Source: Thiorhodococcus sp.
GTDB lineage: Bacteria; Pseudomonadota; Gammaproteobacteria; Chromatiales; Chromatiaceae
Assembly (NCBI GenBank): GCA_029257385.1
Contig: JARIBS010000126.1
Location: 1-64,000 of the forward strand
Direction: 5' to 3'
DNA: 64,000 nt
The notes below the pieces were generated by a model that was given only the letters and a program-made list of their open reading frames with translations, did not search any database and had not been told where the DNA came from. The position numbers were made by a program, and so were the translations under genes. Every line of letters begins with the position of its first letter. Within the stretch, counting starts at the first letter, position 1. This document shows, one piece after another, positions 29,518 to 40,617 of the stretch.

Positions 29518-30009
29518 ATGACCGACGACAAGAAAGCCATACTTCATCAAGGCGATGCACGCAGCTCGCCCTATCCGGTCAGCCGGCTGGCGCCATCGTT
29601 CGATACCGGAGAACTGGCCGCCGAGGTCGCCAAAGCCGAACTCATGCTGAGCGCCCGCACTGGGGCGAAACTGCGCGTCATCGCAGACCAGATCCGTCTG
29701 CTCCAGGATGAGGCGCGCAAAGTCCTGGACACCGCCCGGGACGAGCAGGTTCTGACGCGGGCCGAATGCGCCTTCAAGCGTGTGCCGGGCAAGACTTATC
29801 ATCTTTATCAGCGCGCCGACGGGCGTTCCTTTTTCTCCATGCTCTCGCCGCAGGACTGGGGCGGGAGCAGTCCGCACAGTTTCCTCGGCTCCTATCGGCT
29901 TGAAGTGGATTACTCCTGGACCCCGGCGGAACGGGCTGACGAGCGCGATGATACCGGCGCGCTCGTCGATCAGCTCCTGCGTATCGGCGGTCTGTCGTCG
30001 GACAGTTGA
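29518..30009 (+). CDS. DUF2452 protein
   Basis: 163 residues, soluble. It has SPYPVSRLAPSFD at the start, a helical middle, and KTYHLYQRADGRSFFSMLSP plus SFLGSYRLEVDYSWTP, which is the DUF2452 signature. The function is unknown to me. It is on the plus strand, divergent from the MidA-type gene and 52 bases before plsY. Confidence 0.8.
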   Translation: MTDDKKAILHQGDARSSPYPVSRLAPSFDTGELAAEVAKAELMLSARTGAKLRVIADQIRLLQDEARKVLDTARDEQVLTRAECAFKRVPGKTYHLYQRADGRSFFSMLSPQDWGGSSPHSFLGSYRLEVDYSWTPAERADERDDTGALVDQLLRIGGLSSDS

Positions 30010-30061
30010 GCGCGCAGCCGTATCTTGACCTGGAGCGGCTTCGCGGGTCCAATGTCCAGCC

Positions 30062-30658
30062 ATGATCACGACCACGTTACTTATCGTCGCCGCTTATCTG
30101 CTCGGGTCTGTCTCCAGCGCCATTATCGTCTGCCGGCTGATGAGGCTGCCGGACCCGCGCACCGAAGGCTCCAACAATCCGGGCGCGACCAACGTGTTGC
30201 GCATCGGCGGCAAAAAGCCTGCGGCCATCACGCTGCTGGGCGACAGCCTCAAGGGTCTGATCCCAATGCTGGCCGGACATCTGCTCGATGTTGGAGCGGG
30301 CGCCCTGGCGGGGATCGGTCTGGCGGTCTTCATCGGTCATCTCTACCCGGTGTTCTTTGGTTTTCGCGGCGGCAAAGGTGTGGCGACCGCGCTCGGGGTC
30401 CAGTTCGGTCTCTATTGGCCCATCGGGCTGTGTGTGGCGGCCGTGTGGCTGTTCGTTGCAAAGGCGCTCAAGATCTCCTCACTGTCGGGGTTGATCTCCA
30501 TGGCGCTGGCGCCTCTGTTCGTCTGGCTGTTCTGGCCCGAGAAGGTGCTGATCGGGATGCAGCTCATCATCACCGGCCTGCTCATCTGGCGCCACCGCAG
30601 CAACATCCGCAATCTGCTGGCGGGTCGCGAAGAACGCTTGACTCACAAGGAGCAATAG
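30062..30658 (+). CDS. plsY: Glycerol-3-phosphate acyltransferase PlsY
   Basis: 198 residues with five hydrophobic segments. The three PlsY motifs are present: GSVSSAIIV near the start, EGSNNPGATNVLRIGGKK, and FFGFRGGKGVATALGV. It transfers acyl from acyl-phosphate to glycerol-3-phosphate in the inner membrane, the first step of phospholipid synthesis. It is often found beside tsaD, which lies one gene away here. Confidence 0.96.
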   Translation: MITTTLLIVAAYLLGSVSSAIIVCRLMRLPDPRTEGSNNPGATNVLRIGGKKPAAITLLGDSLKGLIPMLAGHLLDVGAGALAGIGLAVFIGHLYPVFFGFRGGKGVATALGVQFGLYWPIGLCVAAVWLFVAKALKISSLSGLISMALAPLFVWLFWPEKVLIGMQLIITGLLIWRHRSNIRNLLAGREERLTHKEQ

Positions 30659-30713
30659 CGTTCTTCTGAGCGCCAAAGTCGCACACTGCGACGCTAGAGC
30701 GCAGGAGCCTGGC

Positions 30714-32459
30714 ATGACCTACCAGCGCGAGGCGGTCCAATCACCCGGTTCAGACGGGGATGCTTCACGGCTAACCGGCTTGCAGGCGCTCAACGCAGCG
30801 ACGCTTCAGGCGCGGCTTGAGAATCTCACCGCCGCCCTTGATGCCGCACGCTCGGCCAACGATGCGCAGCGCGCTCTGGCGCTTACGCTCCAAACCCACG
30901 CCATCGAACTCGAACTCCAGGGCCGACTACTGCGTGATACGCAGCACGCCCTGGAGGTCTCGCGCGATCACTATGCACGGCTGTTCTACGATGCCCCGGT
31001 CGGCTATGTGGTACTCGATCGCGACGGGGTGATTCAAACCACCAATCTCACCGCGGCGAGTCTGCTCGGTCAGCCGCGCACACAGCTCGTGGGGTGCGCG
31101 TTCGAGCGTATCGTGAGCGGCGCGCAGATCAGCGATTTCTACGCGCATCTTGACGCCGTTTTTGATACACCCGCCACTGCGCCAACGGTATGCGTGCTCT
31201 TCGTACATTTGTGCGAAACCGCTCGGGCGCGCGTCTTTCGACTCTGCTCGATCCAGCGCGATGGCTTGCTCGGGCCCGAATGCCTCACCGTCTTGTTTGA
31301 CATTACCAGCGAGCATGAGCTCGAGCAGCAGCGTCTTGCCGACGATCGGCTGCGTGAGTCAGTCCTTGATGCGCTGCCTGCGCAAATCGCGGTGCTCGAT
31401 CAAGATGGGCGCATTCTCACCGCTAACCGGGCTTGGCGCACACGCTCCGATGAGCAGAATGCGTCCGATGACTTGCGCGAAGCACTCGGGCTGAACGCCA
31501 TCGCCGCCTGCCGCTGGAGGGGTGAGCGCCCGAGTCGGGGGGTCCTGGTCGCGGCGCGCGGGATCGAGGATGTCATCGAGCGCAAGCGCAGCGACTTCAG
31601 CATTGAGCATGCCTGCGATACGGTGCGCGGCAGGCGCTGGTTTCTGATGCGGGTGTTGTCGCTGGAAGGCCCGTCGAAAGGGGCCGTGGTCGCCTACCTG
31701 GACATCACCGAACGCCATATTGGCGAAGAACAAGCACGGCGCGCCCGTGGTGCGCTCGCGCGGGTCGACCGGTTGAACGCGGTGGGCATCCTGGCATCTT
31801 CGCTCATTCATGAGCTACTGCAACCATTGAGTTCCGCCAGTTTCTATTGCAGCGCGGCCAAGCAGTTGGCCGAAGGGCCTGCGGCCGACCCTAAACGCTT
31901 GGTGGATGTGCTTCACCGCATCGACGCTCAGGTGCGCCGCGCCGGAGACATCATGGAACGTCTGCGGGCCTTCTTGCGTGGCCGTGCGATGAATAAGGTG
32001 CCAATTGCGCTCGAACAGGTGCTCAAGCGTGCCTTCGAGCTGGTGCTTTGGTTTGCTGCGGATCACCGGGTAGAACTCCAGCTCCATGCGCCGGAGCACA
32101 TCCCCCCGATACAGGGCGATCCGGTGCAGATCGAACAAATCCTGGTCAATGTGATCTGCAATGCTATCCAGGCGATCGATGTGGGCGATTGTGCGCAGCG
32201 CGATGTATCTCTGGAGGTGGTGCGCGGGTCTAATGAGATCGAGGTGATCGTCCGCGATACTGGTCCGGGACTGCCGCCGGGACGCCATGAGACGATCTTC
32301 GACATCTTCGAGTCCATCAATGACTCGGGCCTGGGGTTGGGGCTGCCCATCAGTCGAGCGATTGCCGAGGCGCATGGCGGACGTCTCTGGGCCGAGCCGT
32401 CGTCCAGCACGGGCGCGGTATTCCATTTGACTCTGCCAATTATGACGGATAAAAAATGA
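30714..32459 (+). CDS. PAS-domain sensor histidine kinase (orphan)
   Basis: 581 residues, no clear membrane segment, so probably cytoplasmic. An N-terminal coiled helix (about 20-80) precedes PAS 1 (about 85-200, APVGYVVLDRDGVIQTTN) and PAS 2 (about 215-330, LPAQIAVLDQDGRILTANRAW). The kinase core has phospho-accepting His366 in SSLIHELLQPLSSASFY, N-box EQILVNVICNAIQA, VRDTGPGLPPG and GLGLGLPISRAIAEAHGG. The arrangement resembles FixL/DctB-type kinases. No response regulator is nearby. Inserted between plsY and tsaD. Confidence 0.9.
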   Translation: MTYQREAVQSPGSDGDASRLTGLQALNAATLQARLENLTAALDAARSANDAQRALALTLQTHAIELELQGRLLRDTQHALEVSRDHYARLFYDAPVGYVVLDRDGVIQTTNLTAASLLGQPRTQLVGCAFERIVSGAQISDFYAHLDAVFDTPATAPTVCVLFVHLCETARARVFRLCSIQRDGLLGPECLTVLFDITSEHELEQQRLADDRLRESVLDALPAQIAVLDQDGRILTANRAWRTRSDEQNASDDLREALGLNAIAACRWRGERPSRGVLVAARGIEDVIERKRSDFSIEHACDTVRGRRWFLMRVLSLEGPSKGAVVAYLDITERHIGEEQARRARGALARVDRLNAVGILASSLIHELLQPLSSASFYCSAAKQLAEGPAADPKRLVDVLHRIDAQVRRAGDIMERLRAFLRGRAMNKVPIALEQVLKRAFELVLWFAADHRVELQLHAPEHIPPIQGDPVQIEQILVNVICNAIQAIDVGDCAQRDVSLEVVRGSNEIEVIVRDTGPGLPPGRHETIFDIFESINDSGLGLGLPISRAIAEAHGGRLWAEPSSSTGAVFHLTLPIMTDKK

Positions 32460-32491
32460 GTGGAGCGCGCATCGCCGGTGCGTCGTAAGGC

Positions 32492-33517
32492 TCAGAGCGC
32501 TGCCAGCTCATCCATCGGCCAGCGTGCACGGGTCTTGAAGGCCAGCGGCTCGCGCTGTCCGGCACGCAGACGCTGGCAGCCGGCAAACGCAATCATGGCG
32601 CCGTTGTCGGTGCAAAACGAGGGTCTGGGATAGAATGTCGCGCCGCCTTCGGCCGCGATTGCCTGGCTCATGCGCTCGCGCAAGCGCCGATTCGCACTCA
32701 CCCCGCCCGCCAGAATCAGGCGTTCCCGGCCAGTCTCACGCAGCGCACGGCGACACTTGATGACCAGTGTCTCGACCACGGCATCCTCAAAGGCGCGAGC
32801 GATGTCGGCGCGTGTTTGCGCCTGATCCTCGCTGATTGCCAGCTCGGCTCTCAGGGTGTTGAGCGCAAACGTTTTGAGTCCGCTGAAGCTAAAGTCCAGC
32901 CCAGGCCGATCGGTCATCGGGCGAGGGAAGCGATAGCGCCCAGGGGCGCCCAACTCGGCCAGCTTGGCAAGCTCGGGGCCGCCAGGGTAGGGCAGGCCAA
33001 GAATCTTGGCGGTTTTATCGAAGGCCTCCCCGGCGGCGTCATCGAGCGATTCGCCCAGCATGCGATAACATCCGATCCCGGTGACATCAACGAGCTGGGT
33101 GTGACCGCCCGAGACCAGCAAGGCAACGAATGGCAGCTCGGGCGCTGGCTGCTCAAGCAGTGGCGCCAGCAGGTGGCCTTCCATATGATGGACGCCGATG
33201 GCGGGCACCCGCCAGCTCCAGGCCAGGCTGCGCCCGACAGCGGCACCGACCAGCAGTGCGCCGACCAGGCCGGGTCCGGCCGTGTAAGCGACGCCATCAA
33301 TGGAGTCCGGCGCGAGTCCGGCCTCATCGAGCACCTGGCGAATCAGCGGTACAGTCTTGCGAATGTGATCGCGTGAGGCCAACTCGGGGACCACACCCCC
33401 ATATTCGGCGTGAATTGCCACCTGACTATAAACGGCATGCGCCAAGAGGCCGCGAGCCTCGTCGAAGATGGCGACGCCCGTTTCGTCGCACGATGTTTCG
33501 ATACCCAGTACACGCAT
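32492..33517 (-). CDS. tsaD: tRNA N6-threonylcarbamoyladenosine synthase subunit TsaD
   Basis: 341 residues from the ATG at 33517, which gives the universal [16 protein letters not shown] start; the in-frame ATG at 33550 would add 11 residues. [25 protein letters not shown] (metal-binding His pair) and [21 protein letters not shown] motifs are seen. It forms t6A37 in ANN-decoding tRNAs with TsaB/E/C. Divergent from rpsU, as in many gammaproteobacteria. Confidence 0.96.
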   Translation of the reverse strand: MRVLGIETSCDETGVAIFDEARGLLAHAVYSQVAIHAEYGGVVPELASRDHIRKTVPLIRQVLDEAGLAPDSIDGVAYTAGPGLVGALLVGAAVGRSLAWSWRVPAIGVHHMEGHLLAPLLEQPAPELPFVALLVSGGHTQLVDVTGIGCYRMLGESLDDAAGEAFDKTAKILGLPYPGGPELAKLAELGAPGRYRFPRPMTDRPGLDFSFSGLKTFALNTLRAELAISEDQAQTRADIARAFEDAVVETLVIKCRRALRETGRERLILAGGVSANRRLRERMSQAIAAEGGATFYPRPSFCTDNGAMIAFAGCQRLRAGQREPLAFKTRARWPMDELAAL

Positions 33518-33557
33518 GACTCGCTCCGAACGCTGAGAAGTTGGGATCATAATTCCC

Positions 33558-33604
33558 TTTCGCTGTAAGAAGGAATATTCACAGCGAAAATTTCACGGTA
33601 TACT
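33558..33604 (+). promoter_or_regulatory. rpsU promoter overlapped by a 9-bp inverted repeat
   Basis: TATACT (33599-33604) is a good -10; TATTCA at 17-bp spacing (33576) or TTCACA at 15 bp (33578) may be the -35. TTTCGCTGT (33558-33566) and ACAGCGAAA (33581-33589) form a perfect 9-bp inverted repeat with 14 bases between. Its right arm overlaps the -35 zone, as an operator would. Confidence 0.5.
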
Positions 33605-33658
33605 CCGTAATCTTTTTTATCCTCCATTAACTCAATCGGAGATCACAAGGGACTTTCT

Positions 33659-33874
33659 ATGCCCAGCGTTCGCGTCAAAGAAAATGAGCCATTCGAAGTC
33701 GCCATGCGACGTTTCAAGCGGTCCTGTGAAAAAGCAGGTGTGCTTGCCGAGGTCCGCCGTCGTGAGTTCTACGAGAAGCCCACCTCCGAGCGCAAGCGCA
33801 AGAAAGCCGCTGCCGTCAAGCGCTACCAGAAGAAGCTGCAACGCGAGGCCCGTCGCTGGGAACGCCCATACTGA
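33659..33874 (+). CDS. rpsU: 30S ribosomal protein S21
   Basis: 71 residues, very basic. It starts [20 protein letters not shown] and contains [20 protein letters not shown] and the Lys/Arg-rich tail, which is the standard bS21. It binds near the anti-Shine-Dalgarno end of 16S rRNA. First gene of the macromolecular synthesis block. Confidence 0.97.
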   Translation: MPSVRVKENEPFEVAMRRFKRSCEKAGVLAEVRRREFYEKPTSERKRKKAAAVKRYQKKLQREARRWERPY

Positions 33875-34002
33875 TCGCGCTCTGGGGGAGAGTCGGGAAT
33901 CCCCGGCTTCCTGAGGCCCGAGCGAACGGCCAAGAGCTTTGGGAAAATCGAGATAAAAGCCGTAATATCCTGATATAAAACCCTATCGAGAAGCGCTTCG
34001 TC

Positions 34003-34446
34003 ATGCTCAAGCAGCAGCTCCAAAACGACATGAAGTCCGCGATGAAGGCGGGCGAGAAGACCAGGCTCGGGGTCATCCGGCTGATCCGTGCCGCTGTCAA
34101 GCAGCGCGAGATCGATGAGCGCATCGAGCTCGACGATGCGCAAGTGCTGGCCGTGCTCGATAAGATGCTCAAACAGCGTCGCGACTCCATCACCCAGTAC
34201 GATGCCGCCGATCGCACAGACCTGGCCGATGTTGAGCGCGCGGAGATCGACATCATTCAGGCATATCTGCCCGCTGCCCTGACCGAGTCAGAAGTCACTG
34301 CGCTGATTGATCAGGCAATTGCCAACTCGGGCGCCGCAGCGATCAGCGGTATGGGCAAGGTCATGGCCGTGCTGCGCCCCCAAATCCAAGGCCGTGCCGA
34401 TATGGGCGCGGTCAGCGCGCGGGTCAAAGAGCGTCTTGGAAGCTGA
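34003..34446 (+). CDS. yqeY: GatB/YqeY-domain protein
   Basis: 147 residues. MLKQQLQNDMKSAMKAGEKTRLGVIRLI opens it, with SITQYDAADRTDLADVERAE and GMGKVMAVLRPQIQGRADM later, all typical of free-standing YqeY. The fold matches the tRNA-binding tail of GatB; the precise role is unproven. It sits between rpsU and dnaG, an arrangement seen in many proteobacteria. Spacing to dnaG is 34 bases. Confidence 0.94.
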   Translation: MLKQQLQNDMKSAMKAGEKTRLGVIRLIRAAVKQREIDERIELDDAQVLAVLDKMLKQRRDSITQYDAADRTDLADVERAEIDIIQAYLPAALTESEVTALIDQAIANSGAAAISGMGKVMAVLRPQIQGRADMGAVSARVKERLGS

Positions 34447-34480
34447 ACGGTTGCGCTGAGGCTGCTCGCATCTGCGCCGC

Positions 34481-36220
34481 ATGGCAGGCAAAATCCCCCA
34501 GCAATTCATCGACGATCTGTTGGCGCGCACCGACATCGTCGATCTGATCAGCACGCGCATCCAACTGCGCAAGGCGGGCAAAGATTATCAGGCCCGCTGT
34601 CCGTTTCACGAAGAGAAGACGCCGTCTTTCACCGTCAGCGCCGATAAGCAGTTCTACTACTGCTTTGGCTGCGGCGCTCATGGCACGGCGATCGGCTTCC
34701 TCATGGAACACGATCATCTCGCCTTTCCCGAGGCGATTGAGGAACTCGCCCAACGCATCGGGCTGGAGATTCCCGATCAGGGTGCGCCGGTCCGCACGGG
34801 TCCAGATCCAGCCCCGCTCCTGCGCCTGATGGAGCAGGCCAGCGCACTGTATCGTCAGCAGTTACGCGATCATCCACAGGCCGCAAGGGCGGTGCAATAC
34901 CTCAAGGACCGCGGTCTGAGCGGCACGATCGCGGCCCGTTTCGATCTCGGCTTCGCGCCGAGCGGGGACTTTCTGCTCGGGCGCTTGGGTTGCGGCGGCG
35001 CCGAGCAGGCCAAGCTCATGACCTGCGGTCTGATCGCCGAGCAGGACGCTCGCCGCTATGACCGTTTTCGCGACCGAATCATGTTTCCGATTCGCGACCG
35101 GCGGGGACGGGTGATCGGCTTTGGCGGACGCCTCCTCGGCGACGGCAAGCCGAAATATCTCAATTCGCCGGAGACCCCGCTCTTTCACAAGGGGCGCGAA
35201 CTCTACGGCCTGTTTGAAGTGCAGCAGAGCAACCGCAAGATCGCATCCATTATCGTCGTCGAAGGCTACATGGACGTGATCGCGCTGGCGCAGTTCGGTA
35301 TCACCAATGCGGTCGCCACACTTGGGACGGCCACGACTCAGGATCATCTCCAGCAATTGTTGCGCACCACCCCTGAGCTGGTGTTCTGCTTCGATGGCGA
35401 TCGGGCGGGTCGCGATGCGGCCTGGAAGGCGCTGGTGACCGCGCTGCCCCTGGCAACTGGGCAGCAATCGATCCGGTTTCACTTCTTGCCCGAGGGCGAG
35501 GACCCAGACACCCTGGTACGGCGCCTCGGTCCAGAGGGTTTTACCGCACGGCTCGATGAAGCACAGCCGCTGTCAACGCTCCTGTTTGAGCATCTCGAGC
35601 AACAGGTGGATATGACCAGCATGGACGGGCGCGCCCGCCTTGCCAATCTTGCTCAACCGTTAGTCGCACAACTGCCCCAAGGCATCTATCGCGATCTGGT
35701 GCTCAAGCGTATCGCCGATCTGACGGGCTTACCGACACCACGGCCCGTGCGCGACACCCGCCGGAGCACCCGCGCGGCGTTGCCCGTGCGGCTTAGCCTA
35801 ATCGCGCAGGCGATTGCGCTACTGCTCGACAACCCGCATCTGGCCGCGCACACTGGCGCGTGCGATGACGCATGGCGTCGCTCGACCAATCCGGGCGTCG
35901 ATGTGCTCGGGCAATTGCTGGATATGCTGATCGATCGCCCAGGGATGAATAAAGCGGCTGTGCTGGAACGCTGGCGTGAACATCCCCACTTTAGATATTT
36001 GCAGCGCATCAGCGTTGATCCGTTCCTGCAGGACATCGCCGAAGAGCACTTAGTCGCAGTGTTTGTCGGCGCTTTAAATCGGATCAGCGAGGAGACCTGC
36101 AAAATCGAGCGGCGACTCCCATTCAATCAGTCGAGCACCACACAGTGGTCGGCCGAGGAGCGCGCGCGTCTCAAAGCACAGACCCAAGCAGCCCGAATAC
36201 CCCGCGATAAACTACACTGA
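34481..36220 (+). CDS. dnaG: DNA primase
   Basis: 579 residues. The CHC2 zinc ribbon has Cys40, His43, Cys61 and Cys64 (CPFHEEKTPSF, YYCFGCGAHG). The RNA-polymerase/Toprim core includes FRDRIMFPIRDRRGRVIGFGGR, VEGYMDVIALAQ and VFCFDGDRAGRDAA, whose Asp residues bind metal. A helical C-terminal DnaB-binding region runs from about 420. It makes RNA primers for replication. Confidence 0.97.
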   Translation: MAGKIPQQFIDDLLARTDIVDLISTRIQLRKAGKDYQARCPFHEEKTPSFTVSADKQFYYCFGCGAHGTAIGFLMEHDHLAFPEAIEELAQRIGLEIPDQGAPVRTGPDPAPLLRLMEQASALYRQQLRDHPQAARAVQYLKDRGLSGTIAARFDLGFAPSGDFLLGRLGCGGAEQAKLMTCGLIAEQDARRYDRFRDRIMFPIRDRRGRVIGFGGRLLGDGKPKYLNSPETPLFHKGRELYGLFEVQQSNRKIASIIVVEGYMDVIALAQFGITNAVATLGTATTQDHLQQLLRTTPELVFCFDGDRAGRDAAWKALVTALPLATGQQSIRFHFLPEGEDPDTLVRRLGPEGFTARLDEAQPLSTLLFEHLEQQVDMTSMDGRARLANLAQPLVAQLPQGIYRDLVLKRIADLTGLPTPRPVRDTRRSTRAALPVRLSLIAQAIALLLDNPHLAAHTGACDDAWRRSTNPGVDVLGQLLDMLIDRPGMNKAAVLERWREHPHFRYLQRISVDPFLQDIAEEHLVAVFVGALNRISEETCKIERRLPFNQSSTTQWSAEERARLKAQTQAARIPRDKLH

Positions 36221-36353
36221 AGCGGTAATCGTACTGGAGTTTTCCGCAAGTTCGACTATCTATAGTGCTGTCTGCTAGATCAGACCGCCCGAGAACGCAG
36301 GCGATTGACTAGCTGTCGCACGCCGCGCACTGCATCGCTAGGACACCCCCTAA

Positions 36354-36382
36354 GAGACATAAAAATATTTTTATGTTATAAT
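36354..36382 (+). promoter_or_regulatory. Candidate rpoD promoter with extended -10
   Basis: TGTTATAAT (36374-36382) is a perfect extended -10. GAGACA at 36354-36359, 17 bp upstream, matches the -35 in four of six positions. It stands in an A/T-rich patch 58 bases before the rpoD ATG, so rpoD can be transcribed separately from dnaG. Confidence 0.65.
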
Positions 36383-36439
36383 GTCTAGCTGTGTTTCTAA
36401 ACTGCCTTTTTCGCAGCACTCAGATTTTTAAGGTACCTC

Positions 36440-38278
<1,839 letters not shown>

Positions 38279-38316
38279 CTGACCTTCTCTTCACGCCAGG
38301 GAGGGCGCACATTCCA

Positions 38317-38392
<76 letters not shown>

Positions 38393-38781
38393 TATTTTAA
38401 TCACTTAGCATATCGCGTGAGAGCGATGCCATCCGGTTGCACTCATCGATCCTGTTCAGCCAGCGCGCCCAGCACCGCCGCCACTCGTCCGCCGAGCCGT
38501 CGGCGTCGATCAACTCCATCCGTTGCTCAATCATCACGGTCATAAGGCTCACGGCTGCGGCAGATCGCAGAACTGAAAGAAGGCATTGTCACGGTATTCC
38601 GAGTACAGATGCAGCAGATCTGATCCCAGCCGGGGTTTCCAACATCTGGAAACGAGCGCTGAACGGGTGCAGAGGTCGGATCAGATCTCAGTCGGCTTGA
38701 GCCGCGTTCGTATCCCGGACAGCGGATCATCGTGTCCCAAAGGTCTTGGCATGATCCATCAATCCTCGTCTGGAGACCCCC
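38393..38781. other. Remnant-like stretch after tRNA-Ile2
   Basis: About 390 bases with no complete recognisable gene. On the minus strand an ATG at 38543 opens a 48-residue frame to 38397 (MTVMIEQRMELIDADG..., rich in Trp/Arg/Asp). Just upstream of it, another minus-strand frame ends at 38549 with LLHLYSEYRDNAFFQFCDL. Both look protein-like and could be the 3' ends of lost genes beside a tRNA. No att repeat could be confirmed by eye. Confidence 0.35.
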
Positions 38782-39147
38782 ATGGCTCTCGAGTTCATTG
38801 CGTTGCTGCTGGTCTGCCAGCTTGTCGGTGAGGCCTTCGTGCTCTGGACCGGACTGCCCGTGCCCGGCCCGGTCATCGGTATGGCCCTGCTTTTCGTGGG
38901 CCTTGTCCTGCGAGGCGGCGTGCCCGAAGGGCTCAACCGCGTCGTCGACGGTTTGCTCGCCCATCTGTCGCTGCTCTTTGTGCCCGCCGGTGTTGGCGTG
39001 ATGCTGCACATCGCGATGCTGCGTGAGGAATGGGTCGCGGTCACCGTGGCTCTGGTGCTGAGCACACTGCTGACGCTCGTGGTCACCGGGCTGGTGATGA
39101 CCGGGCTGATCCGCTGGCTCGACAGCCGGCGGCAGACGGGCGGCTGA
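38782..39147 (+). CDS. CidA/LrgA family membrane protein
   Basis: 121 residues, four hydrophobic helices, with the family motif LVCQLVGEAFVLWTGLPVPGPVIGMALL split over helices 1-2 and LSLLFVPAGVGVM. Known role: holin-like membrane proteins linked to murein hydrolase control and pyruvate/overflow metabolism. It lies 3 bases before the CidB/LrgB partner, forming the standard pair. Confidence 0.9.
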   Translation: MALEFIALLLVCQLVGEAFVLWTGLPVPGPVIGMALLFVGLVLRGGVPEGLNRVVDGLLAHLSLLFVPAGVGVMLHIAMLREEWVAVTVALVLSTLLTLVVTGLVMTGLIRWLDSRRQTGG

Positions 39148-39150
39148 GCG

Positions 39151-39882
39151 ATGGAGTCCGATCGCGCCCTGGACGCTATCTGGGTCTATCTCTCGACCAG
39201 CCCGCTTCTGCACCTGACGCTGACGGTGCTCGCCTACCTGGCTGCGGACTGGCTGTTTCAACGCAGCGGGCGCAAGGCCCTGCTCAATCCGGTTTTGCTT
39301 GCGATCCTGGTGCTGGTCAGCCTCCTGACCCTAACGGGCACCCGCTACGAGACCTACTTCGAGGGCGCACAGTTCGTCCATTTCATGCTGGGACCGGCGA
39401 CCGTGGCGCTGGCCATCCCGCTTTACCGGCATCTGGATCTGATCCGTCGTCTCTGGCTCCCCATCCTGGTGTCGATCGTGACAGGCGCCGTCGTCTCGGC
39501 AAGCAGCGCCGTCCTTATCGCCGACTGGCTCGGCGCCTCGCGCCAGACGCTGATCTCACTGGCCCCCAAGTCAGTGACGACACCGGTGGCTATGGGCATC
39601 ACCGAAAAGGTCGGCGGGCTGCCGTCGCTGACGGCCGCCTTGGTCGTTCTGACCGGCGTGCTCGGTGCCGTGATCGGCCCGGCTGTGCTGGCGGTGGTGC
39701 GTGTGCGTGACGATCGCGCACGGGGCCTGGCGCTGGGTGTGAGCGCCCACGGTATCGGCACGGCCAGAGCCTTCCAGATCAGCGGCCTCGCCGGTGCATT
39801 CTCGGCACTGGCGATGGGGCTGGCGGCGCTGGTCTCGGCCTTCGTGCTGCCGGCCGTGCTGCGCTGGGTCTTCGGTGACTGA
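39151..39882 (+). CDS. CidB/LrgB family membrane protein
   Basis: 243 residues with several membrane helices. The LrgB hallmarks FMLGPATVALAIPLYRHLD, SLAPKSVTTPVAMGI and GVSAHGIGTARAF are all present. Partner of the CidA/LrgA protein just upstream, overlapping its expression unit. Family members may work as a small-molecule transporter with CidA. Confidence 0.92.
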   Translation: MESDRALDAIWVYLSTSPLLHLTLTVLAYLAADWLFQRSGRKALLNPVLLAILVLVSLLTLTGTRYETYFEGAQFVHFMLGPATVALAIPLYRHLDLIRRLWLPILVSIVTGAVVSASSAVLIADWLGASRQTLISLAPKSVTTPVAMGITEKVGGLPSLTAALVVLTGVLGAVIGPAVLAVVRVRDDRARGLALGVSAHGIGTARAFQISGLAGAFSALAMGLAALVSAFVLPAVLRWVFGD

Positions 39883-40015
39883 GTCCGTTGCGCCTGTCGC
39901 GCAAGGTGTGCGTGAGACTTTGGTCAAGCGGTGACGGTGGTGTGTATGTGGCCAGTATCTTTCTTTATTTCTGCCAGCTCGCCGACGTCATCGACAGCCT
40001 GCTCTAGACAGGGTC

Positions 40016-40311
40016 CGTGTGCGCTGGTGGGATCGCGCGGCTGTGACCTATCGCCAGGCCGCTATGCTCTCGGACGTGGAGCGGGAGAGGTTACCGGAAC
40101 GGCCGATCCCAACGCATGCGCGCCTCGGCTATGACGGCGAGAGAAGCCGCTCTTCGTCGGCCACTACTGGCTTACCGGCCTGCCGCAATTGCTCTCTGAG
40201 ACGGTCGCCTGTGTCGATTACAGTGTCGCCAAGGGTGGCAAGCTGGTGGCGTACCGCTGGGACGGTGAGCCATTGCTCAATGCCTCGAAGTTCCACTGGC
40301 TTGGCGCATGA
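40016..40311 (+). pseudogene. 3' remnant of a metallophosphoesterase, frameshifted
   Basis: Frame 1 reads RVRWWDRAAVTYRQAAMLSD... to GYDGE near 40140. A two-base GA duplication (GGCGAGAGAAG) there shifts the frame, and the next frame continues KPLFVGHYWLTG, ACVDYSVAKGGKLVAY and [18 protein letters not shown] to a stop at 40309-40311. This is the C-terminal part of a calcineurin-like phosphoesterase (GHYW is a metal-site motif). No start or N-terminal domain remains. Confidence 0.7.
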
Positions 40312-40552
40312 CCGTTGCGTGATCTTTCATCAGAGCGTAACGTCCTCGGCCGTTGGCATGCGCAGCGTACGCGATCGGCATCGCCGAGTGCACCCCGAAG
40401 CGGCGCGCCTCGTAGGAGCAGGTCGCAACCACCCCGCGTGTGCCCGGCGCGGCACCAACCACTACCGGCCGACCGCGCCACTCGGGATGGTCGCGCTGCT
40501 CAAGCGCCGCGTAGAAGGCGTCGAGATCCACATGCATGATCAGACGGGCCAT
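40277..40552 (-). pseudogene. dinB: Truncated DNA polymerase IV, N-terminal remnant
   Basis: The frame begins [20 protein letters not shown], then [20 protein letters not shown], which is the start of the Y-family palm (first catalytic Asp in DLDAFYA). Homology ends near 40360, after about 65 residues; the rest of the polymerase (about 280 residues) is missing. The remaining codons to 40277 are noise overlapping the metallophosphoesterase remnant, as if a deletion joined the two genes tail to tail. Confidence 0.8.
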
Positions 40553-40617
40553 GGGCAGAGTTGGCTCCAGACATTGGCCGTCATGCGACGAGACCCCAGG
40601 GGCTTTTGAACGCCCAT

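Noticed and set aside
38527..39261. 244-residue minus-strand open frame
   Set aside because: Antisense to the CidA/CidB pair, whose motifs are unmistakable on the plus strand.
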